Source: Streptomyces sp. CB02400 (GTDB lineage: Bacteria; Actinomycetota; Actinomycetes; Streptomycetales; Streptomycetaceae). From it: a DNA stretch of 64,000 nucleotides. The notes under the pieces were generated by a model that ran no database searches, was not told the DNA's origin, and saw only the letters and a list, made by a program, of their open reading frames with translations. Shown piece after piece: positions 7,791 to 16,285 of the stretch. The stretch covers positions 209,575 through 273,574 of the forward strand of contig NZ_LIWB01000003.1 of NCBI RefSeq assembly GCF_001905725.1, read 5' to 3'. Within the stretch, counting starts at the first letter, position 1. Each line of letters starts with the position of its first letter. The translations under genes and the position numbers were made by a program.

Positions 7791-8038
7791 ATGTTCGCGC
7801 TCGAAGAGATGCTTGATGAATGCGTCTTACCTGTTCAAGTCGCCGATACCGTGAATCGACGGGCAGGGTGGAGAAGGGTTCGAGTGGGGATGGGGCGCAA
7901 GCGCGTGAGGTCGATCCGAAAGTTTCGAAGGTGAGGGGGAAGCTCCGGCGCTCCGTCGGCGTGCCGGCGTCGGCAGGTGGCGGCGTTGTCGTGGACGGTT
8001 CCGCTTCCGTAGTTCCGTCAGACGGAGACCCCGAGGTC
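7791..8038. other. Intergenic region without a recognisable gene
   Basis: This is non-coding spacer between the xylanase promoter and the hairpin that closes the biosynthetic operon. Short frames here lack coding-type third-position bias and protein-like composition. The only structured elements seen are the CGAAAGTTTCG palindrome at 7917-7927 and small inverted repeats near 8020-8040. Confidence 0.5.
7917..7927. promoter_or_regulatory. CGAAAGTTTCG palindrome, possible xylanase-regulator operator
   Basis: This is an 11-bp perfect palindrome with the same CGAAA half-site that is repeated at the xlnC promoter 130 bp away. It matches the type of element described in Streptomyces xylan-utilisation promoters. 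It could form a looping site with the promoter-proximal copies. Functional assignment is inference. Confidence 0.4.
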
Positions 8039-8108
8039 TCGACGGGAGCGGATGTCCCGGAGACACGCCATCGGCGTGCCGTTCCACCGGGACATCCGCT
8101 CCCGTCGA
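8039..8108 (-). terminator. 22-bp perfect inverted repeat downstream of the biosynthetic operon
   Basis: Arms 8039-8060 and 8087-8108 are perfect reverse complements (22 bp). The 26-base loop contains a second hairpin (CACGCC 8064-8069 with GGCGTG 8073-8078). It lies 75 bp after the stop of the last operon gene (8183) and should act as a strong transcription stop. It would also insulate the operon from the xylanase promoter region. Confidence 0.7.
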
Positions 8109-8182
8109 CGTCCTGGAGCCGGATTCGCCGACCGCATCCCTGAAGGGGCGGGCCCCACCGCCGTGCCCGTGCCGCCCCGGTG

Positions 8183-9367
8183 CTAACCCGCGACCGCCCG
8201 CAGGGCCGCCTCCCGCACACGGGCGGTCGCGTGTTCGGGCAGGTACCGGCCGGCGTGCAGCCGGCTCGCGGCGATGGTCGTCGCGTCCCTGCGGGCCCGG
8301 TCGGTGAGCAGGTCCGCGCAGTGCCGGGCCAGGTCCTCGGCGGTGTCGGCGAGGGCCAGGTGCTCACCGGGGACCACGTCGAGGCCCTCGGCGCCGATCG
8401 TGGTGCTGACCACCGGCACGCCGTGCGCGAACGCCTCGAGGATCTTGATGCGGGTGCCGCTGCCCACGCGCAGCGGGACCACGACCAGGTCGGCGGCGCG
8501 CAGGTGGGGCGCCATGCTCGGGACCGCGCCGGTGACCTCGACGTGCGGGCCCGCCAGCGCGGCGACGTCCGGGGTGGACGCGCCCACCAGCACGACCGTC
8601 GCGTCCGGCACCCGCTCGCGGATCAGCGGCAGGATCTCACCGGTCAGCCAGGCGGCGGCGTCCGCGTTGGGCGCCCAGTCGAAGGAACCCTGGAACAGGA
8701 TGGTCGCGCCGCGGCCGGTGCGCGGCGGCCCCGGCGGGCGGGCGGGGTAGGTGTTCGGCACCACCACCGTCCGCCCCGTGCCCAGCCGGGCGGCGTCGGG
8801 GGCGCAGGCGACCACGGCCACGTCCGCCTCCCGCGCCACCCGCCGGTGGACGCGGCCCCACCAGGCGATCGAACGCCGTGCCTGCACGCGCTGCCACGGC
8901 GTCAGCGGCACGCCCCACACGCCCTGACCGAGCCGCGACCAGCGGCGGATCAGCACGTCCTCGAAGTCGTCCACGTCGACGACGGTGCGGCCGGTGAACC
9001 GTCCGCGCAGCGGCAGCCAGGCGCGTTCCCGGTTGAACCACACCAGGTCGTAGCGGGTGCCGGTCGACCAGCCGGGCAGGACGGGCGCGAGCGTGCGCCG
9101 CTGGTGACCGGCGTAGGCGGCGGACGGCCCGCGCGCGGCGATCTCCAGGAAGGCGCGGGCGCCCGTGTACGGCGGTACGGCGGCGACCCCGGTGCGGGCG
9201 AAGCGGACGGTCTCGTCCGGCGGCGGTACGGTGTCCGGCGGCGCGAGGAAGAGCGCGTCCACGGGACCCAGTGCGGCCAGCGCCCCGGTGACCAGGTCCA
9301 TCCGCTGCACCGCGCCGCCGGCGGGGCGGCGGGGCAGGACGTCGCTGACGAACAACGACCGGATCAC
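8183..9367 (-). CDS. GT4-type glycosyltransferase (last gene of biosynthetic operon)
   Basis: A 394-residue GT-B glycosyltransferase. The N-terminus (VIRSLFVSDVLPRRPAGGAV) and the internal motifs DVDDFEDVLIRRW, FQGSFDWAPNADAAAWL and VVPLRVGSGTRIKILEAFAH with PVVST resemble the TIGR03087-like/GT4 sugar transferases, with the donor-binding E in ILEAFAHG. It would add a sugar to the product of the upstream polyketide genes. The GTG start at 9367 overlaps the MATE stop by 4 bp (GTGA), so translation is coupled. The stop (TAG, 8183-8185) is followed by a large hairpin. Confidence 0.8.
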   Translation of the reverse strand: MIRSLFVSDVLPRRPAGGAVQRMDLVTGALAALGPVDALFLAPPDTVPPPDETVRFARTGVAAVPPYTGARAFLEIAARGPSAAYAGHQRRTLAPVLPGWSTGTRYDLVWFNRERAWLPLRGRFTGRTVVDVDDFEDVLIRRWSRLGQGVWGVPLTPWQRVQARRSIAWWGRVHRRVAREADVAVVACAPDAARLGTGRTVVVPNTYPARPPGPPRTGRGATILFQGSFDWAPNADAAAWLTGEILPLIRERVPDATVVLVGASTPDVAALAGPHVEVTGAVPSMAPHLRAADLVVVPLRVGSGTRIKILEAFAHGVPVVSTTIGAEGLDVVPGEHLALADTAEDLARHCADLLTDRARRDATTIAASRLHAGRYLPEHATARVREAALRAVAG

Positions 9368-10764
9368 CGGACGGCCCTCCCGTCCGGCCGCGCCACCGGG
9401 CCGGCGTCCCCGTCGGGGCCGGCCCGCGGCGCGGTCACCGCGTGCCGGGTGGCCAGCAGCGTGTAGCCCAGTCCCACGGCCCAGCCGATCACCGTCGCCC
9501 ACATGATGCCGTCGACCCCCCACGCGTGGCCCAGCGCGTACGACAACGGCAGCCGGACCGCGCCCAGCGACGCCACCGTGCAGATCAGCGGCACGACGGT
9601 GCGGGCGATGCCGTTGAACCAGCCGTGCAGCACGACCGTCAGCGTGTAGCACAGGAAGAACGGCGCCGTGATGAGGATGTACCGCTCGGTCACCAGCCGG
9701 GTCTCGGCGCTGCCGGAGAACAGCGCGGCGATCGGCCCGCGTCCGACGAGCAGCAGCAGGGACACCGCCGCGGTGAGCGCGACGCCCAGCCACACGGAGC
9801 GACGGACCCCCTCGCGGACCCGCGCGGCCCGGCCGGCGCCGGTGTTCTGCGCGGTGAACACCATCAGCGCGCCGGACAGGTTGAGGAAGAGCACGCTGGT
9901 CAGCAGCTCCAGCCGGGCGACGACGGTCAGCGCCGCGAGGGCCTCCTCGCCGAACGGCGTGATGATCCACACCAGCACCAGCACGCCGACGCCGATCAGC
10001 AGGTACTGCACGGCCATCGGGGTGCCGATCCGCAGACCGCGCCGCACCTCGGCGCGCACCGAGGCGGCCGTGACCGCGGTCGGCCCGGCTGTCCCGTCCG
10101 CCCCGGCCGGCCGCGGCCGGCGCTGCTCGCGCACCAGGCGGGTCAGGCCGACCACCGCGGTCAGCGCGTTGGAGGCCACCACGGCCAGCGCCGCACCCGC
10201 CATCCCGAGCCGCCAGGGACCCACGAACAGCCAGGCGAACACCGCGTTCAGCACGCTCGCGGCGATCATCAAGGCGGTGGCCCGGCGGACGTCGCCACGG
10301 CCGGTCAGCACCGCGCACACCGCGCCGAGCGCGTAGACCGCGACCATGCCCGAGCACAGCGTCACCACGAAGGCGCGGGCCTCGGCGGCGACCTCGCCGG
10401 TCACGCCCGTCAGCGCCAGCAGCGGCTCCGCGGCCAGGACCGCGACCGCGGCGCAGAGCGCCGACCACACCGCGGTGCAGGCCGCCAGCGCCAGCAGCGC
10501 GCTCGGATCGTCGCGCCGCCCGGCGCCGGCGAGGTGCCCGAGCCGTACGGTGAACGCGCCGGAGACACCGGTGAACAGCGAGGTCAGGATCGCGTACAGC
10601 GGCTGTGCCGCGCCCAGCGCGGCCAGCCCGGTGACGCCCACGTACCGGCCGACGACCGCGCTGTCGACCAGCAGGTAGCCCTGCTGGAGCAGATTGGCCA
10701 GGGCCAGCGGGGCCGCGATGCCGACGATGCCGGTCAGGACCGGGCCCCGCGTCAGGTCCGGCAC
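9364..10764 (-). CDS. MATE family exporter
   Basis: A 466-residue integral membrane protein with about 12 hydrophobic segments in two pseudo-repeats: GIAAPLALANLLQQGYLLVD near the N-terminus and RIGTPMAVQYLLIGVGVLVL in the middle. This is the MATE/DinF fold, an ion-coupled drug exporter. It starts at GTG 10764, one base after the polyketide synthase stop, and ends overlapping the glycosyltransferase start. This embedding points to export of, or self-resistance to, the operon's product. Cargo and coupling ion cannot be told from sequence. Confidence 0.85.
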   Translation of the reverse strand: MPDLTRGPVLTGIVGIAAPLALANLLQQGYLLVDSAVVGRYVGVTGLAALGAAQPLYAILTSLFTGVSGAFTVRLGHLAGAGRRDDPSALLALAACTAVWSALCAAVAVLAAEPLLALTGVTGEVAAEARAFVVTLCSGMVAVYALGAVCAVLTGRGDVRRATALMIAASVLNAVFAWLFVGPWRLGMAGAALAVVASNALTAVVGLTRLVREQRRPRPAGADGTAGPTAVTAASVRAEVRRGLRIGTPMAVQYLLIGVGVLVLVWIITPFGEEALAALTVVARLELLTSVLFLNLSGALMVFTAQNTGAGRAARVREGVRRSVWLGVALTAAVSLLLLVGRGPIAALFSGSAETRLVTERYILITAPFFLCYTLTVVLHGWFNGIARTVVPLICTVASLGAVRLPLSYALGHAWGVDGIMWATVIGWAVGLGYTLLATRHAVTAPRAGPDGDAGPVARPDGRAVR

Positions 10765-10765
10765 G

Positions 10766-13700
10766 TCAGTCTCCGGGCGCGGTCAGCAGCTCGTCGAGCC
10801 ACGCGTCGTCGTCGCCGTCGTCGTCGTCCGGCGTGCCCGTGTCGTACTTGTTCTCGATGAGCCGGGCGACGGCGGCCACGGTGCGCTCGCTCATCAGGTC
10901 GACGGCGTCGAACTGACGGCCCAGGCAGGCGGAGATGCTGTTGCCGACGGTCAGCGCCATGATCGAGTCGGCGCCCAGGTCCCGGAAGTCGGCGTGGACG
11001 TCGATCACCGGGTGACCGAGGGTGTGCGCCAGGCAGCGGCCCACCATCCGTTCCCGGTCGGTGTACCCGTCGTCCGGACGCCCGGTGAGCCGCACCTCGG
11101 TGGACTCCACGGCCTCGCGTACGCGGGCGAGGCTCTGCCTGGACCGCTCCTCGAGCGCCGCCAGCCCCGTCTCGATCTTGCCCTCGATGTCCGCGGACAG
11201 GGCGACGTGGTACGTCGGCAGTACGCTCATCAGGTCGCTGCCGTAGTTGATCTCACCGGCGAAGAACCCCGTCCGGTCCCCGCGCAGCGCCGCGTCGATC
11301 AGGCCGAGGCCGGTACGGGTGCGCAGCGACCGGAACACCAGGTCCTCGCTGACGCCGGTGGCGACCGCCATGCCGACCTCCCGCCAGGCCACCCAGTCGA
11401 CGCTGACCACGCGGTGCTCCGGTGTGTTCAGCGTGCGGGCCAGGTGGTCCAGGTAGAAGTTGGCGGCCGCGTAGTCGGCCTGCCCGAGGGCCGGGAACAC
11501 CGCGGCCACCGAGGACATGTGCAGCACGAAGTCGGGCCGGTCGTCCCGGGTCAGGTGGTGCAGCAGGAACGCGCCGCGCAGCTTCGGCCGCAGGACGGAC
11601 GCGAACCCGTCGGCGTCCCGGTACGCGATGAGGTTGTCGCCGGGCACGCCGGCGGCGTGCACGATGCCGTCCACCCGGCCGTGCGCGGCGCGGATCGTGG
11701 CCAGCACGTCCGCCAGCGCGGCCTCGTCGGCGACGTCGGCGGCCACCGGGTGCACGCCGGCGCCGAGCGCGGCGATCTCGCGGACCGCCGTGACGCGCGC
11801 CGCGGCGGGGTGCTGCGGGTCGGCGGCGACCGCGTCCCACTCGGCCTCGGGCGGCAGGGCGGTGCGGCCGAGGAGGTACAGGTGGACGCCGGGGGCGCCG
11901 GCCGCGAAGTGCCGGGCCGTCTCCAGGCCGATGCCGCCGAGACCGCCGGTGATCAGGTACGCGCCGCCGGGCCGCAGGTACGCGTCGCGGACCGCCGGGA
12001 TCTCCGGCAGCTCGGCGAAGGACTCGCGGTACTTGTCCGTGCCGCGCAGCGCGTACACGCCGGCCTGCGCGGCGAGGATCTCCGTGCGCAGCAGCGCGGC
12101 CGGCACCGCGTCGTCGACGTCGAGCAGCCGGACGGTCACGTACGGGTACTCCCGGCCGATCGCCTTGGCCAGTCCGGCGAGCGCCGCGTGTTCCGCGACC
12201 GCACCCGTCTCGCCGGGCACGACCGCCAGCGCCCGCCGGGTCAGCACCACGAGGTCGACCGCCGCGCTCGCGTGCATCAGCGCCTTCGCCAGCCGGAAGA
12301 GGCCGGTCAGGTGCTCGTCGACGCGGCGGTCCAGTTCCGCGGGACCGTCCGCCGGTTCGGCGTCGAAGGCGAGCGCGTACACCAGGTGGGTGTAGCCCTC
12401 GTCGACGAGCTCCTCGGCGAGCCGGTCCGGGTCGGCGTCCGCGGCGCCCGGCGTGCGCAGCACCGCGTCCGGCGGCAGGGCGGCGGCCACGGTGCCGGCC
12501 GCGTCCGGACCCACCAGCGCCATCACGCGGGCCGACGGGTCGCCGGACCCGGCGAGCGGCGCCGGCGCGAATCCCACCTCGTGCGTCAGCGGGTGCTCGG
12601 TCCGCGGCGCGGCCAGCGCGAACCGGTCGCGCCAGGTGTCGGGGAAGTCGACCCAGGCGCGGGTCTCGTCGAACTCGTACGGCGGCAGGTGCACGGTCCG
12701 CGGACCCGGCCCGTGGTACTGCGCCCGCAGGTCGAGGTCGGCGCCGGCGGTCCAGGCGCGGGCGGCGTCGGTGCCGGCGGCGTCCGGCACCTCGCCGGCC
12801 TCGGTGGCCGCCAGCGCCGCCCGCAGCGCGGCCAGGTCGGCGACCGTGTAGGCGAGCCGGTGCCGGTGTCCGGCGCGGGAGACGTTCGACGTCCAGCACA
12901 CGTCCCGGACGCTCCCGTCGATCCGGCCGTCGTCGATCGCCTCGCGGTAGCGGGTGACCAGCCGGCCGAGCGACGCCGGGCTCTGCGCGCTGAGCGTGAA
13001 CAGGTAGGGCGGCCGGCCCTCGCCGGACTGGGCCGGCGCCGCGGTGAACTCCTCCAGCACGACGTGCGCGTTGGTCCCGCCGAGGCCGAAGGCGCTGACC
13101 CCGGCGCGGCGGGGCCCGTCCCCTTCCGGCCACGCGTGTGCTTCCCGCGGTACGTACACCGGGCCGTCGTCGAGGTCGATCGCGGTGTTCGGCCGTTCGT
13201 AGTTGGCCAGGGGCGGGATCACGCGGTGCCGCAGCGCGAGCGCGGCCTTGATCACGCCCATCACGCCCGAGCCCTCGAAGAGGTGGCCGATGTTCGCCTT
13301 CACCGTGCCCACAGCGCAGAAGCGCCGGTCGTCGGTCCGGGCGGCGAACGCCCGCCGCAGCCCCTCGAACTCGATCGGGTCGCCGACCTTGGTGGCGGTG
13401 CCGTGCACCTCCAGGTAGCCGATCGTGCGGGGATCCACGCCCGCGTCCCGCCACGCGGCCTCCAGCAGGTCGGCCTGGGCGCGGGAGTCCGGCGCGGTCA
13501 TCATCTCGGACCTGCCGTCGTGGTTGACCGCGCTGCCCTTGACGACCGCGTACACCTGGTCGCCGTCGGCCAGCGCCCGGTCCAGCCGCTTGAGCACGAC
13601 CGCCCCGGACCCCTCGCCGAAGCCGGTGCCGTCCGCGCCCTCGTCGAACGTACGGGTCACGCCGTCGGACGACTCGATGCCGATCCGGGTGTGCGGGTGC

Positions 13701-14353
13701 CGCACCGGCGCCATCACGATCCGGGTGCCGGCGACCACGGCCATCTCGCAGTCGCCCAGCAGCAGCGCGGACCTGGCCTGGTGCAGCGCCAGCAGCGACG
13801 CCGAGCAGGCACTGTCGATCACCATGCTGGGGCCGCGCAGGTCGAGCAGGTACGAGAGCCGGTTGGCCAGCATCGTGACGATGTTGCCGGTGATGCCGAG
13901 CTGTCCCAGCGCGGGGTCGATGCGGCAGAAGTAGTCCAGGTACGACCCGCCGGGGTTGCCGGCGTAGCCGACGTACACGCCGGTGCGGCTGCCGGCCAGC
14001 CGCTCGCCGGTGTAGCCGGCGTCCTCCAGCGCGCGGTACATCGTGCGCAGGACCAGCCGCTGGTGCGGGTCGGTGACCGCGGCCTGCTTCGGGGTCATGC
14101 CGAAGAAGGCGTGGTCGAACAGGTCCACCCGGTCCAGGAAGCTGCCGTCGTGGAACTCGACCCGCTCCTCGGCGTCCGGCACCAGCGCCGACTCCCAGTG
14201 GTAGCGCAGGTACTCCTCGATCTCCCGGCGCCGGTGCGCCGGGAACGGCCGGGTGAGGCTGCGGCCGGTGCGGACGATGTCCCAGAACGCGTGCTGGTCC
14301 GGTGCGTCCGGCACTTCGACGGACAGTCCGACGACAGCGATGTCCGTGGTCAT
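10766..14353 (-). CDS. AT-less modular polyketide synthase, KS-linker-KR-ACP
   Basis: A 1195-residue single-module PKS. Residues 1-435 are a ketosynthase with active-site Cys183 in DSACSAS and the two histidines His318 (VHGTATKVGDP) and His357 (KANIGHL). Residues 440-600 are a remnant linker ending in PPYEFDETRAW (normally AT-to-next-domain), with no acyltransferase. Residues 640-1040 are a ketoreductase (ITGGLGGIG at 801-809, Ser947/948, Tyr961, Asn965). Residues 1095-1170 are an acyl carrier protein with LGADS, phosphopantetheine site Ser1130. An acidic tail (DDDDGDDD) follows. There is no DH, ER or thioesterase. It must be loaded in trans by the two acyltransferases upstream; its ATG overlaps the acyltransferase stop (ATGA). 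The expected product unit is a beta-hydroxyacyl-ACP. Confidence 0.9.
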   Translation of the reverse strand: MTTDIAVVGLSVEVPDAPDQHAFWDIVRTGRSLTRPFPAHRRREIEEYLRYHWESALVPDAEERVEFHDGSFLDRVDLFDHAFFGMTPKQAAVTDPHQRLVLRTMYRALEDAGYTGERLAGSRTGVYVGYAGNPGGSYLDYFCRIDPALGQLGITGNIVTMLANRLSYLLDLRGPSMVIDSACSASLLALHQARSALLLGDCEMAVVAGTRIVMAPVRHPHTRIGIESSDGVTRTFDEGADGTGFGEGSGAVVLKRLDRALADGDQVYAVVKGSAVNHDGRSEMMTAPDSRAQADLLEAAWRDAGVDPRTIGYLEVHGTATKVGDPIEFEGLRRAFAARTDDRRFCAVGTVKANIGHLFEGSGVMGVIKAALALRHRVIPPLANYERPNTAIDLDDGPVYVPREAHAWPEGDGPRRAGVSAFGLGGTNAHVVLEEFTAAPAQSGEGRPPYLFTLSAQSPASLGRLVTRYREAIDDGRIDGSVRDVCWTSNVSRAGHRHRLAYTVADLAALRAALAATEAGEVPDAAGTDAARAWTAGADLDLRAQYHGPGPRTVHLPPYEFDETRAWVDFPDTWRDRFALAAPRTEHPLTHEVGFAPAPLAGSGDPSARVMALVGPDAAGTVAAALPPDAVLRTPGAADADPDRLAEELVDEGYTHLVYALAFDAEPADGPAELDRRVDEHLTGLFRLAKALMHASAAVDLVVLTRRALAVVPGETGAVAEHAALAGLAKAIGREYPYVTVRLLDVDDAVPAALLRTEILAAQAGVYALRGTDKYRESFAELPEIPAVRDAYLRPGGAYLITGGLGGIGLETARHFAAGAPGVHLYLLGRTALPPEAEWDAVAADPQHPAAARVTAVREIAALGAGVHPVAADVADEAALADVLATIRAAHGRVDGIVHAAGVPGDNLIAYRDADGFASVLRPKLRGAFLLHHLTRDDRPDFVLHMSSVAAVFPALGQADYAAANFYLDHLARTLNTPEHRVVSVDWVAWREVGMAVATGVSEDLVFRSLRTRTGLGLIDAALRGDRTGFFAGEINYGSDLMSVLPTYHVALSADIEGKIETGLAALEERSRQSLARVREAVESTEVRLTGRPDDGYTDRERMVGRCLAHTLGHPVIDVHADFRDLGADSIMALTVGNSISACLGRQFDAVDLMSERTVAAVARLIENKYDTGTPDDDDGDDDAWLDELLTAPGD

Positions 14354-15204
14354 ACGAGTTCCTCCGTCGGCTGTGCGGCGATCCGTGCGATGAAGGCGGT
14401 GAGGGTGGTGCCGTTGACCTCGTCGAAGTGGTCGACGCCGGCCGCGCGCAGGGCCCGGACCGTGCGCACCCACTCCACCGGGCGGTGGATCTGCCCGCTG
14501 AGCAGCCGGACCGCCTGGTCCGGGGCGAACTCCGTGCCGGTGACGCTGGACATCACCGGCGTGTGCCCGGCGCGGAATTCGTACTCGCGCAGGACCGTCG
14601 CGAACGCCCGGCCGGCCGAGGCCATGAGGGGCGTGTGGAACGGGCCGCTGACGGACACCGGCAGGACCCGGGCGCCCTGGCCGCGCAGTGCCTTGACCGC
14701 GAGCGCCAGCTGCGGCCGGTCCCCGGCCACCGTCACCTGCCGGTCGCTGTTGCGGTTGGCGACGTGCACCAGGTTGAGCCCGGCGCCGTGCAGGGTCGCC
14801 TCGACCCGCGCCGGGCTCGGCCCGACCACCGCGACCATCGCGCCGCGGGTGACGCCGGCCATCAGCTCGGCGCGGCGCCGGACCAGCGCCAGGCCGTCCA
14901 TCAGGTCGATGACGCCGGCGGCCACCAGCGCGTTGAGCTCGCCCAGGCTGTGCCCGGCGAAGTAGCCGTACCGCCGGCCGGCGCGTTCGAGGTCCATCCA
15001 GGACAGCGCGTTGACGAGGAAGACGGCCGGCTGCGCGTAGCGGGTGTCGGCGAGCCGGTCGTCGGGGTCGTCGCGGCACAGGTCCGCCACGGAGTAGCCG
15101 AGTAACTCGGTCGCGGCCGCGGTCTCCCGCGGATATCGCTCGAACAGTTCCCCTCCCATCCCTCTGCGCTGTACGCCTTGGCCGGGGAAGACCAGACAGT
15201 GCAT
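14350..15204 (-). CDS. Free-standing acyltransferase, FabD/trans-AT type; contains a TTA codon
   Basis: A 284-residue FabD-fold acyltransferase. GQGVQ is at residues 8-12, the catalytic Ser86 in GHSLGE, the carboxylate-binding Arg near 111 (VRRRAELM) and His190 in GPFHTPLM. These residues favour malonyl-CoA as donor, so it should load the AT-less PKS downstream. ATG 15204 is chosen because AAGGAG (15218-15213) is at ideal distance; the GTG at 15222 would overlap that ribosome-binding site. Leu34 is encoded by TTA (15105-15103), the rare codon read by the bldA tRNA. The stop overlaps the PKS start. Confidence 0.88.
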   Translation of the reverse strand: MHCLVFPGQGVQRRGMGGELFERYPRETAAATELLGYSVADLCRDDPDDRLADTRYAQPAVFLVNALSWMDLERAGRRYGYFAGHSLGELNALVAAGVIDLMDGLALVRRRAELMAGVTRGAMVAVVGPSPARVEATLHGAGLNLVHVANRNSDRQVTVAGDRPQLALAVKALRGQGARVLPVSVSGPFHTPLMASAGRAFATVLREYEFRAGHTPVMSSVTGTEFAPDQAVRLLSGQIHRPVEWVRTVRALRAAGVDHFDEVNGTTLTAFIARIAAQPTEELV

Positions 15205-15222
15205 GCGTGGACGCTCCTTCAC

Positions 15223-16263
15223 TCAAGCGGTCGGTGCGGGGACGCTGCGGTAGCGCAGGCCGTGGTGGCCGCCGCGCAGGGTCTCCCGGGTGAACACCCG
15301 GGCCGACGGGCCCGGTCCGAAGTCGACGATCTGGTCGGGCCGGCAGTCCTCGATCGCGGCGCGGACCGTGCCGGGCCAGTCCAGCGGGCGGCACACCGCG
15401 TGGGCGAGGACGTCCGGCAACAGGTCACCGCGGTGCTGGAGGTTGACCGGCGCGTCGGCGACGTACACCGGTACGGCCAGCCGGTCGCCGGTGAGCGGGA
15501 ACGTCATGAAGTGCCGCTCCTCCAGCGTCGCGCGCACCGCCGGCTCCAGGAGCGGAGTGTGGAACGGCGCGGTGCTGCGCAGGTGGGTCCACCGCACCCC
15601 CGGCTCGGCCAGTCGCCGCGCGTGCCTCGCCCGGAAGCCGGCGAGGTCGGCCGGGTCCCCGGCCAGCACGTGCGAGCGGCCGGAGTTCGCGAGGGCCAGG
15701 TGCACCGGGGAGTCCGTCACCAGCGCGCGCAGCTCCTCGGCCGGCACGCCCGTCACGGCCGCCATCGGTGTGGCCGCACCCTTCCGCGGCGGTGTCAGCT
15801 GATGGCAGCGGATCAGCGTCAGCGCGGTCATCGCGATCACGTCGTGGCAGAGCGCCGTGTACTGCCGGCGGTCGGTCACCCTCAGTCCCGCGACCATCGC
15901 GCCGATCAGGCCCAGGCTGTGGCCGATGGCGGCCACCGGCGCGGACCGGTCGCCGTCCGCGCGGCCGACGGCGGGTTGCAGCAGGCACAGTTGGTAGATG
16001 TGGGCGCACAGACCGTCCACGATGGAGTGTTCCAGGGCGCCCGCGTCCGGTGGGTCGCCGCGCAGCCAGGCGGTCAGCGGGATGCCGCCGGGCAGCTCCC
16101 GGCGGCAGGTGTCCGGGCCGACGTGGTCGAGCACGCGCGCCACCGCCTCGGCCGCGGCGGTGAAGTATCGCGCGTTCTCCGGCCGCGCGTACAGCGCCCG
16201 CAGTGCGGCGAGCGGCGGGCCCTGCACGCCCGCCATGCCGCTGAACAGGTATAACCGTCGCAC
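15223..16263 (-). CDS. Second, divergent acyltransferase (SAT/FAS-like); contains a TTA codon
   Basis: A 346-residue acyltransferase-fold protein unlike its neighbour. It has GHSLGL with Ser116, His235 in STAPFHTPLL, and a C-terminal DFGPGPSARVF motif. The N-terminus (LYLFSGMAGVQGPPLAALRA) and the spacing resemble the AT/SAT domains of fungal-type fatty acid synthases and starter-unit loaders more than FabD. A role in loading a starter acyl group, or in acyl transfer or editing, is plausible. It starts at GTG 16263 with GGGGAAGAG upstream. The fourth codon is TTA (16254-16252), which would make translation depend on bldA. It ends 18 bp before the next gene. Confidence 0.75.
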   Translation of the reverse strand: MRRLYLFSGMAGVQGPPLAALRALYARPENARYFTAAAEAVARVLDHVGPDTCRRELPGGIPLTAWLRGDPPDAGALEHSIVDGLCAHIYQLCLLQPAVGRADGDRSAPVAAIGHSLGLIGAMVAGLRVTDRRQYTALCHDVIAMTALTLIRCHQLTPPRKGAATPMAAVTGVPAEELRALVTDSPVHLALANSGRSHVLAGDPADLAGFRARHARRLAEPGVRWTHLRSTAPFHTPLLEPAVRATLEERHFMTFPLTGDRLAVPVYVADAPVNLQHRGDLLPDVLAHAVCRPLDWPGTVRAAIEDCRPDQIVDFGPGPSARVFTRETLRGGHHGLRYRSVPAPTA

Positions 16264-16285
16264 TTCTCTTCCCCGTGTGAGGCGA

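Noticed and set aside
7820..8143. A 107-codon plus-strand frame upstream of xlnC
   Set aside because: No codon bias and no recognisable domain; it spans the operon-closing hairpin.
10694..14965. A 1423-codon open frame on the plus strand opposite the polyketide synthase
   Set aside because: It is the mirror of the high-GC coding strand: no domain motifs, repetitive Arg/Gly/Val/Ala composition, and the minus strand has intact KS, KR and ACP motifs.
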